Source: SIG598 sp045605025 (GTDB taxonomy: Bacteria; Bacillota; Clostridia; Oscillospirales; Acutalibacteraceae). From it: a stretch of 18,632 bases of DNA. The notes beneath the pieces were generated by a model. It was not told where the DNA came from, made no database searches, and saw only the letters and a list, made by a program, of their open reading frames with translations. A program made the position numbers and the translations under genes. Location: contig JAZUPE010000072.1 in NCBI GenBank assembly GCA_045605025.1, positions 1 to 18,632 of the forward strand. The letters run 5' to 3'. Below, in pieces: positions 13,297-18,632 of the stretch (positions are counted from its first letter, which is position 1; each line of letters opens with the position of its first letter).

Positions 13297-15183
13297 CTAC
13301 ATATTCATGAGAATCTCGATGGAAAATTCGCCATTATCAGAAGTGATCTTCACTTCGCCGCCGTGCTTTGCGGAAATCTCCCGTACACGGGAAAGACCGT
13401 AGCCGTGCAGAGCGGTGTCAGCCTTACTGGTCAGCAGGCGCTCACCACGGGCGCGAAGCTCGCCGCTGTATGGATTGGTGCAGCGAATGTACAGCATATC
13501 AAGCTGTTTTTCGATGATAACGGCTATCTTCCTGTTTTGCTCCAGCGGCATAACCGCTTCAAGGGCGTTGTCGATGATATTTCCGAACACGGAGCAGAGG
13601 TCATAATCGGAAATTGCAGTATCGCCAAGGGGACAGCTTACATCGAAGGTCAGAGCAATATCACTATCCTTTGCCTGCTCGGTTTTCTTGAACAGCAGAG
13701 CATCCAGAACGCTTGCCCCTGTCCTGACAGGCATAGCAGCAAGGTCGTTCATTTCGGATACCTCGTTGAGATACCGCCTTGCCTCGGTGATGTTTCCAGA
13801 CTCGATGAGTGCTCTGATAGCCAGCAGATGGTTGCTTATGTCGTGACGTATCTTTCTCGATTCGGTGTAACAGCGGTTAATTTCGTCATAATATCCGCGC
13901 TCGATTTCACTGGCAAGAGCCTGTGCGCTCTCGCGAATATTCTTTCTTGCAAGGGCAAATGATGAGAATGCTATAAGCCCGGCAAAGCCAATGAACACCG
14001 GCAGACGGGAAACCGCAAGGGAAGCGATATTCAGATTGAGATAGCGAATATAGAAGCGCTCAAAACTGAACAGCGAGAAGATATTTATCTCACGAAGGAA
14101 TGTCAGCAGCGGATTAACGGATGATATAAATGCCGTAATAATCTCTGCCGCAATAAAAACACCCGTCGCACAGCCTATCACAATACGCTTTTTGCCTCGT
14201 GCGGTTATGACCGCTGCGGAAAGTGCAAACAGAATGAGACAGCCAATTATCTTCATAGCAACCGACGACACTATAAACGCACCGAAGCTGATGATATACG
14301 GGCAGCTCCTGAACGCCGAAATTGACTGAATATTTACGCCAAAATCCGCAACGCCCGCATTTCGGTTCATAATTATGATGTTGCTCGTGTGCATAGCCGC
14401 AACACCGGCAGCGATTGCGCATACCGGCACAATCATTGGCTTTTTGCGATAAAGGCTGCTTTGTGAATCAGACTTATCATAGAAGAAAACAAAAACCAGT
14501 ATAAGAGCGGTCAGGAATATTGCAAAGACATCGGTAAACCGGCAGTTCACAAGCGCAATACTGCCCTCATCAGACACCACGGAAACCTCCAGACCGCGCA
14601 GACCGTAAAAGTCTTTCTGGGTTTTCAGTATGTTGCTCTGGAGGTAGCCGTTCTGTTTGTAGATGCCTATATCAGTCAGCGACTGGGCGTTGCTTATGGT
14701 GTCGTCTATATAACTGTCGTAGTTCAGAGCATACCCGACCCTTGACAGCACCGCCTGGTGTTTCTCGATTTCAGCACTTATCTGCTGCGAAACCGCAACC
14801 GGTTCGGGTATCTGCATGTTTGAGGTGTACTGCGCATACAGCTCCTTTGCTCTTTCTTTGCGATCATCAGTGGTGTCGCCATCGATGTTGTTCAGAGAGT
14901 TTGTGTTGCCTGCCATATATTCTGCCGCCGCAAGGTAATCTTCCAGCAGCGAGATGTTGTTCTCGAGGTAGGCTGCATCCTCATCCTTATCCCCTGTCAG
15001 ACTGTCAATCAGGCTTTGCTGCGCGGCTATACCACTGCGATTTGCCTGATATACATTTCCGTAAATGTCCTTACTCTGCAGCACATCGCCCGAGCAGTAA
15101 ACGCTGTAAAACACCGCGCCGTTCAGGATTATCACCGCAAGAGTTATTACCGCAGCCAAAACGGTACCTTTGCCGAACCTCAT
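13297..15183 (-). CDS. GHKL sensor histidine kinase with permease-like membrane domain
   Basis: A 628-residue kinase, partner of the LytTR regulator whose gene overlaps it by 4 nt (ATGA). TM1 is at about 7-27, a long external region follows (about 30-215), TM2 is at about 216-234, and four to six further TMs run to about 412. The cytoplasmic kinase has a SpoOB/GHKL-type dimerisation helix with His447 in KIRHDISNHLLAI, the N box FGNIIDNALEA (Asn535/Asn539) and the glycine box HGYGLSRV (593-600). It lacks HAMP and HisKA, so it is a different kinase class from that of module 1. The membrane part resembles the first half of the module 2 permease: IQSISAFRSC against LQSIPEFRHC, and EINIFSLF...IRYLNL against FCNIIALL...FKNYLNL. 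The ribosome site AAAGGTGG lies inside the regulator gene. Confidence 0.93.
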   Translation of the reverse strand: MRFGKGTVLAAVITLAVIILNGAVFYSVYCSGDVLQSKDIYGNVYQANRSGIAAQQSLIDSLTGDKDEDAAYLENNISLLEDYLAAAEYMAGNTNSLNNIDGDTTDDRKERAKELYAQYTSNMQIPEPVAVSQQISAEIEKHQAVLSRVGYALNYDSYIDDTISNAQSLTDIGIYKQNGYLQSNILKTQKDFYGLRGLEVSVVSDEGSIALVNCRFTDVFAIFLTALILVFVFFYDKSDSQSSLYRKKPMIVPVCAIAAGVAAMHTSNIIIMNRNAGVADFGVNIQSISAFRSCPYIISFGAFIVSSVAMKIIGCLILFALSAAVITARGKKRIVIGCATGVFIAAEIITAFISSVNPLLTFLREINIFSLFSFERFYIRYLNLNIASLAVSRLPVFIGFAGLIAFSSFALARKNIRESAQALASEIERGYYDEINRCYTESRKIRHDISNHLLAIRALIESGNITEARRYLNEVSEMNDLAAMPVRTGASVLDALLFKKTEQAKDSDIALTFDVSCPLGDTAISDYDLCSVFGNIIDNALEAVMPLEQNRKIAVIIEKQLDMLYIRCTNPYSGELRARGERLLTSKADTALHGYGLSRVREISAKHGGEVKITSDNGEFSIEILMNM

Positions 15184-15893
15184 CGCTCATCCACCTTTCT
15201 CATCACCGCATACATTACATTTTTGCGGTTTCTTCTGCTGAGCGGCACAACGGAGTCATTTTCCAGCACAAGGGTGTCGGTGTTGATTCTGCGGATTCGG
15301 GAGATGTTTACGAAGATGGATTTATACACCTCGATAAAGTCATTGCTGTCAAGCATGGCGGAAAAAACACCGATGGATCGGGTGTCGGAAATGTCCTCGG
15401 TCATTGTGTGAATCAGAGTGCAGCGGCCGTCGGATTCGGCATAGAGAATGTCTCCTGTGTTCATTACCACAGCGCCGTCCTTGGTGGTTATGGTAACGGT
15501 CTTTCTGACATACAGCTTCTTCCATAGCTTTTCAAGAACCACCGGCAGTTTCTCGTCGCAGTTCTTCTTTACTACAAACCCAAAAGCGCTGACATCATAG
15601 CCATCCACTGCACGGTTTTCAAGGCTTGTAACGAAAATAACCGGAACACTGTCGCCGTTATCTCGCAGCTTTGCGATAGTATCCACGCCGTCGGCTCCTC
15701 TGCCGAGGTTTATATCCATGAACACAGCATCAAAACGCTCACCGCTCTCGCAGGCAGCAAGAAAACTGCCACCGTCAGAATAGAGGGCAACTTCAGCATT
15801 GGTATTCTTGGAAGCACAAAAGGATTCGATTTTTTCTTTAAGCGATATGGCAAACCACTGCTCGTCTTCGCAGATTGCAATTTTCATATTCAT
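15180..15893 (-). CDS. LytTR-family response regulator
   Basis: A 237-residue regulator. The receiver domain (1-120) starts MKIAICEDE, with the phospho-accepting Asp60 in FMDINLGRGADG, the conserved T/S of VTS and Lys of VVKKN. The LytTR DNA-binding domain (about 130-237) includes GDILYAESDGR, FIEVYKSIFVNISRI and VPLSRRNRKNV. The start is ATG 15893, with AAGGA 6 nt upstream; TTG 15896 and ATG 15887 are alternatives. LytTR regulators with GHKL kinases usually control peptide-responsive genes such as bacteriocin, toxin or quorum systems. It is the first gene of module 2 and probably regulates it. Confidence 0.95.
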   Translation of the reverse strand: MNMKIAICEDEQWFAISLKEKIESFCASKNTNAEVALYSDGGSFLAACESGERFDAVFMDINLGRGADGVDTIAKLRDNGDSVPVIFVTSLENRAVDGYDVSAFGFVVKKNCDEKLPVVLEKLWKKLYVRKTVTITTKDGAVVMNTGDILYAESDGRCTLIHTMTEDISDTRSIGVFSAMLDSNDFIEVYKSIFVNISRIRRINTDTLVLENDSVVPLSRRNRKNVMYAVMRKVDER

Positions 15894-15910
15894 CAACCGT
15901 CCTTGCTTTT

Positions 15911-15940
15911 ATTGTAGCACGGGTATGCAAGAGGAATCAA
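15911..15940 (-). promoter_or_regulatory. Predicted promoter of module 2
   Basis: On the minus strand TTGATT (15940-15935), an 18-bp spacer and TACAAT (15916-15911) lie 17 bp before the regulator start codon. Predicted from consensus only. I did not find a convincing LytTR direct-repeat site upstream. Confidence 0.45.
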
Positions 15941-16016
15941 CCTGCCGGCAATGTATGCGGCTGCCTTTTTCTAATCTTCGACGATCTCCCATCGATAGAA
16001 ATTTGTTCATGTAAAA

Positions 16017-16568
16017 ATGAACCTATTTGATAAAATGGACATTATGTTAGTGAAGGCATTCAAATTAAGCCAGACATTTGTTTATGTCATTATGCTGATA
16101 GCTATGACCTTTGGAATTTTCGGTCTTGATTACAGCAATTCAGAAATGAGGATTCTAAGAACAACTTATCGCGGCAGAGGAGAACTTAAGAACATCAAAT
16201 GCGTATTGGGAGTTTCGTGTGCGCTTCTCTCGTTTGTTTTGGTTTATATTGTGCATATGCTAAACATTCTGAGAGCATACGGTGGCGGCGGAATAAACGC
16301 TCCTGCTGCAAGCATGGAGCACATGGCGCAAATACCTCAGAATATATCCGTGTTACAATATCTGTTGATTATTATGTTGATGAGGTTTGTCGGTGGTTTG
16401 ATTGTTATCATGGCTATTTCTGCGTTGTTCAGGTATTTCAAAAACAGCATTTCTGTGATTATTTCATTGATTGCTATATTCATAATACCACTCGCTCTTG
16501 TCGGCTTAGATGTGCCAAACGCACAGTATATATTAATTAATCCGTTACTGCTCGGAAATGTGTTTTGA
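16017..16568 (+). pseudogene. C-terminal remnant of a module-2-type permease
   Basis: An open frame of 183 residues with about four TMs. It aligns with the last 180 residues of the fused permease at 9923-11905: GIFGLDYSNSEMRILRTTYRGR against GIFSGI...MELQRTAKRGRR, then ISVLQYLLIIMLMR against MTIAQYLLLIFILR, and FKNSISVIISLIAIFIIPL against SKSTVSAMCMSFLILVIPA. The front three-quarters of the permease are absent. The ATG has no good ribosome site and lies in a hairpin (GTTCAT 16005-16010 with ATGAAC 16017-16022). It faces the opposite way from module 2 and is more A/T-rich to the eye. It is best read as the tail of an older, related transporter lost by deletion. A small functional membrane protein is not excluded. 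Confidence 0.6.
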
Positions 16569-16702
16569 TTGTTGGCAAAGTAAAGTATGCAAATGCCGTT
16601 CAGCGAAAGAGCAACAGCACACGACGAGCCATCGAAATAATAACTGCAAGCTGATTTGCTAATAGAATCAAGCTAAACGCAAGAGGCGGAAAGGAATAAT
16701 AT

Positions 16703-17008
16703 TTGCCAAATCAGATATTTTCTCTTTCGCTTGACGCATATGAGTTCCATGTGTACAGCTATCTCGTCTCCTGTGCCGGACAGAAAGGCGAATGCTGGCC
16801 GAGCATATCTACTATGGCGCGCGTGCTTGGCATGAGCAACAACACCGTCATTCGAAAGATTGATTCTCTGATTCAGCGTCGGCTCATAGACAAAAGCGGC
16901 ACAACCAGCAAGACGAGAAACGGCAACATACGCACCTCGAATAATCATTATCACATACGGTCGCTGGACGAAGCCATCGAACACGCTACACGTTTCCATG
17001 TTGGTTAA
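16703..17008 (+). CDS. Small winged-helix (HTH_36-like) DNA-binding protein
   Basis: A 101-residue protein. The N-terminus FSLSLDAYEFHVYSYLVSCA is followed by a helix-turn-helix CWPSISTMARVLGMSNNTVIRKI and a recognition/wing segment (DSLIQRRLIDKSG). This layout is that of HTH_36-type domains found at the front of replication-initiator and mobile-element proteins; here the domain stands almost alone. The start is TTG 16703, with AAAGGA 8 nt upstream; no ATG fits the fold. It is an orphan between the permease remnant and the repeat-rich region upstream of the integrase. A role in controlling or starting the island's excision/replication is plausible but unproven. Copy 3 of the GGTAAGTA repeat begins 30 bp after its stop. 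Confidence 0.75.
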   Translation: MPNQIFSLSLDAYEFHVYSYLVSCAGQKGECWPSISTMARVLGMSNNTVIRKIDSLIQRRLIDKSGTTSKTRNGNIRTSNNHYHIRSLDEAIEHATRFHVG

Positions 17009-17037
17009 CTCTCTTGCATAGGCTCCTTTTCTCACAT

Positions 17038-17058
17038 GCACAGGTAAGTAAGAACAAG
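17038..17058 (+). repeat. Copy 3 of the GGTAAGTA short repeat
   Basis: GCAC, one base, then GGTAAGTAAGAACAAG; nearly identical to copy 2 (520-540). It follows the winged-helix gene by 30 bp. Copies 2 and 3 bracket the cargo in direct orientation, about 16.5 kb apart. Confidence 0.55.
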
Positions 17059-17080
17059 ACTGAAGACAACAATGTTACAC

Positions 17081-17106
17081 CCTGTCGTTGCGAAAGCAAC
17101 AACAGG
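17081..17106. repeat. 11-bp hairpin with a GAAA loop
   Basis: CCTGTCGTTGC (17081-17091) pairs with GCAACAACAGG (17096-17106) with one C-A mismatch around a GAAA tetraloop. No T-run follows, so it is not a standard terminator. It could be an RNA structure or a DNA hairpin of an origin/transfer site. Confidence 0.55.
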
Positions 17107-17289
17107 AGAACGCAGAGCGGCACAGTTCGGAAAACGACTTACCAGACTGACTCAACAGCACCGCCGTAACAGCCTCAATTTGCCCACGTGTGACGATTTT
17201 CCTTCAGGGGTAGAGAAATGACCCGCGGAGGGTTATTAAAGACGTTTTACGCGGTTTTTGAGCACAATCGATTTCTCAAGATATTTTAC

Positions 17290-17330
17290 TTTTTGACCCT
17301 TTTTTTGCCTCTGTTCCGAGGGTCGAAAAA
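17290..17330. repeat. Inverted TTTTTGACCCT / AGGGTCGAAAAA repeat
   Basis: The arms at 17290-17300 and 17319-17330 share a 6-bp GACCCT/AGGGTC core plus A/T runs, with one extra base in the right arm. The GGGTCAAAA word is the same as in the tandem repeats at 186-207 and 432-454. Confidence 0.45.
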
Positions 17331-17343
17331 GGAGCAGGATAAA

Positions 17344-17373
17344 GGAGTTGTCAACATTTCAGTTGGCAACTCC
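17344..17373. repeat. 12-bp hairpin GGAGTTGTCAAC / GTTGGCAACTCC
   Basis: The arms (17344-17355 and 17362-17373) pair fully, with one T-G position, around a 6-nt loop. The outer arm contains GGAG, so in RNA it could also mask a ribosome site. CAGTTGGCAACT recurs at 17488-17499. Confidence 0.55.
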
Positions 17374-17410
17374 AGTTTACGCCCACCGGCAACGCCGTTG
17401 GGAGGTTTTC

Positions 17411-17517
17411 GTATATATCAAGCTCAAAGAGTATATATCAAAGAGAGTTACAGCAAGCAACTCTTTGTGCCGTGTTTGCGACGAAAACAGTTGGCAACTT
17501 ATATGCTAAAGAGAGTT
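17411..17517 (+). repeat. Cluster of short direct repeats before the integrase
   Basis: GTATATATCAA occurs at 17411-17421 and 17431-17441, exactly 20 bp apart. AAAGAGAGTT occurs at 17440-17449 and 17508-17517, and the first copy can also pair with AACTCT at 17459-17464. Two-turn spacing fits protein binding on one face of DNA; the binding protein is unknown. Confidence 0.45.
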
Positions 17518-17563
17518 TATTACGATTGAAGTAATAATATACAGGTATCTATGTCGGTACAGT

Positions 17564-17581
17564 TTTGACAATGCGGTCAAA
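17564..17581. promoter_or_regulatory. TTTGAC-N6-GTCAAA palindrome upstream of the integrase
   Basis: A perfect 6-bp inverted repeat with a 6-bp spacer, 93 bp before the integrase start. It contains TTGACA (17565-17570), a consensus -35, but no good -10 follows at the right distance. Operator or integrase arm site is the likely reading. Confidence 0.4.
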
Positions 17582-17674
17582 TACCAGAAAAGATGATTTA
17601 CAGTTATCAAAATTACAGTGGATATTCGTCCGGACGTGTGGTATATCTTTGTGTTGCCAAAGGAGGTCGATACA

Positions 17675-18632
17675 ATGTCAAAGCGTAGAGCAAACGGCGA
17701 GGGCAGCATCAGAAAACGAGCTGACGGTCGCTGGGAAGGTCGATACACTGCGGGACACAATCCGGAAACCGGCAAGCAGATATTCAAGAATGTCCTCAGC
17801 AAGACACAAGCCGAAGTCAAGCAGAAGCTCAAGGATGCCATCGCAAAGTGTGAGCGCCTGGATTTCATTCGATCCGAGAGCATCACGGTAGGGGAATGGC
17901 TTGATACATGGCATGAGAGCTTTGTCAGGACTACCATGCGTCCATCGACCATAGCCAATTACGAAACGCTTATCAGAGTACATATCAAGCCTCACCTCGG
18001 CAGCGTTAAGCTGCGTGATCTCTCGCCGCTCATGCTCCAGAAGCTGTACGCAAAACTGATGCGCTCCGGAAGAGTTGATCGCCCCGAAGCGAAGAATCAA
18101 TCCAAAGGTTTGTCAGCCAAGACAATCCGCAACATACACACGGTTATCTTCTCCGCATGCGAGAAAGCTATCGTCGAACGTCTGCTCATCAGCAATCCTG
18201 CTCACGGATGTCAGTTGCCGGCAAAGGAACATCGCGAGATGAAAACCATACCTCCGGAAAAGATCGGAGTGTTCCTTGATGAGGCGAGAAAAAGTGGTGT
18301 GCTTGAGATGTACTGCTTCGAACTGGCAACAGGTCTGCGGCGCGGAGAGTTATTCGGACTCAAGTGGAGCGACATAGATATCTCCACCGGCAGCATTTTT
18401 ATACAGCGGCAGGTGCAGCGCATTGAGGGAAAAGTGGTTGAGACTTCACTCAAGACAAAGAATGCTTATCTCAGCGTGATGGTTAGCAAAGAGATTCTTG
18501 ATATGCTTACCCAACTGCGTGAACGGATAATTGTGAAAAGCGAATATGTGTTCCCGTCACCTACCGGAGGAATTCTCGAACCGGGCAGTCAGCGAAAACT
18601 GCTGCAGCGCGTGCTCAAGCGTGCCGGACTCG
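17675..18632 (+). CDS. int: Phage/ICE-type tyrosine integrase, 3' end outside window
   Basis: A site-specific recombinase expected to insert and excise the island at tRNA-Pro; 319 residues are visible. Residues 3-30 (RRANGEGSIRKRADGRWEGRYT) form the AP2-like arm-binding domain. About 70-180 is the SAM-like core-binding domain (TVGEWLDTW..., STIANYETLIRVHIKP). From about 190 the catalytic domain begins, with the first catalytic arginine Arg222 in ATGLRRGELFGLKW and the catalytic lysine Lys260 in SLKTKNA. The HxxR pair and the nucleophilic tyrosine lie past the window edge, as the family is usually 370-400 residues long. The start ATG has AAAGGAGG (17659-17666) 8 nt upstream. The reading direction points to the expected right att site, where an intact tRNA-Pro should be found. 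Confidence 0.95.
   Translation, partial: MSKRRANGEGSIRKRADGRWEGRYTAGHNPETGKQIFKNVLSKTQAEVKQKLKDAIAKCERLDFIRSESITVGEWLDTWHESFVRTTMRPSTIANYETLIRVHIKPHLGSVKLRDLSPLMLQKLYAKLMRSGRVDRPEAKNQSKGLSAKTIRNIHTVIFSACEKAIVERLLISNPAHGCQLPAKEHREMKTIPPEKIGVFLDEARKSGVLEMYCFELATGLRRGELFGLKWSDIDISTGSIFIQRQVQRIEGKVVETSLKTKNAYLSVMVSKEILDMLTQLRERIIVKSEYVFPSPTGGILEPGSQRKLLQRVLKRAGL

Larger units (their letters stand above)
17009..17674. other. Repeat-rich non-coding region upstream of the integrase
   Basis: About 670 bp without a convincing gene. It contains copy 3 of the GGTAAGTA repeat, a strong GNRA-loop hairpin (17081-17106), inverted GACCC repeats (17290-17330), a 12-bp hairpin (17344-17373), direct repeats between 17360 and 17517, and a TTTGAC/GTCAAA palindrome (17564-17581). 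The density of symmetric sites just before an integrase suggests a control or origin-like region. An open frame at 17218-17529 overlaps these repeats and resembles no family I know. Confidence 0.5.
273..18632. mobile_element. Putative integrative island in tRNA-Pro, right end outside window
   Basis: The left limit is the truncated tRNA-Pro core at 273-317 and the right part carries a tyrosine integrase reading outward. Between them lie two sensor/ABC-transporter cassettes, a permease remnant and a small winged-helix protein. I see no relaxase, type IV secretion, phage structural or transposase gene in the window. It therefore looks like a non-conjugative or trans-mobilised genomic island. The right junction is inferred, because the window ends inside the integrase. 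If 1-272 belongs to a second element, the true arrangement would be a tandem array. Confidence 0.6.

Noticed and set aside
13294..13962. Plus-strand frame opposite the GHKL kinase C-terminus
   Set aside because: It overlaps the conserved kinase motifs on the minus strand and has no recognisable features.
17038..17058. CAGGTAAGT resembles a eukaryotic splice donor
   Set aside because: The surroundings are clearly bacterial; the likeness is chance within a short repeat.
17218..17529. 103-codon frame in the repeat-rich region
   Set aside because: The frame runs across hairpins and direct repeats, its composition is odd and no family is recognised. Its ATG has only GGGG and GAG-like sequence upstream. 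A small real gene is not fully excluded.
1..18632. CRISPR array, IS element or transposase
   Set aside because: No regularly spaced repeat-spacer pattern, no terminal inverted repeats with target duplication and no transposase or Cas gene were seen.
1..18632. Bacteriocin or signal-peptide precursor gene
   Set aside because: I looked in the gaps at 2786-2878, 8833-8930, 9807-9922, 15894-16016 and 16569-16702 for a short gene with a leader or double-glycine motif and a ribosome site and found none convincing.

Overview
The window looks like an integrative genomic island in a mid-GC Gram-positive bacterium, most likely a gut Clostridia (Ruminococcus/Oscillospiraceae type). The reasons are the strong AGGAGG-type ribosome sites, frequent TTG/GTG starts, two lipoproteins with Gram-positive lipoboxes, LytTR/GHKL signalling and a phage/ICE-type tyrosine integrase. 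The species assignment is inference.

Left edge (1-718): this part is non-coding. It holds the 3' 45 nt of a tRNA-Pro(CGG) gene on the minus strand (273-317), cut off exactly at the anticodon loop, with its intrinsic terminator just beyond (222-273). The 5' half of the tRNA is missing. This is what the duplicated att core at one end of an element inserted in the 3' end of a tRNA gene should look like. Two families of short direct repeats lie on both sides of the fragment.

Module 1 (719-8832, plus strand): a single tightly packed operon. It encodes an OmpR-type response regulator, a HAMP/HisKA sensor kinase, an internal terminator, a lipoprotein, two small ABC-2-like permeases, an ABC ATPase, a secreted CARDB/COG1361-like membrane-anchored protein, and a two-TM protein with a MacB-like extracytoplasmic domain. 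Most junctions overlap or are separated by a few bases.

Module 2 (15893-8931, minus strand): transcribed toward module 1 and separated from it by a bidirectional terminator (8871-8912). It encodes a LytTR response regulator, a GHKL sensor kinase, an attenuator-like double hairpin, a propeller-like lipoprotein, a 660-residue permease made of two fused halves, and an ABC ATPase. The membrane part of the kinase resembles one half of the permease in the same operon, which suggests that the sensor evolved from a permease.

Right edge (16017-18632, plus strand): a fragment of another permease related to the module 2 permease, a small winged-helix (HTH_36-like) protein, about 670 bp of non-coding DNA full of inverted and direct repeats, and a tyrosine integrase that runs off the window. 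The integrase and the tRNA fragment together define the island; the right junction should lie just past the window.

Working model (inference): a mobile island whose cargo is two independent 'sense-and-pump' cassettes (two-component system, lipoprotein, ABC transporter), most like peptide-antibiotic/bacteriocin sensing and immunity or export systems. No biosynthetic enzyme, precursor peptide, relaxase or conjugation gene is visible.
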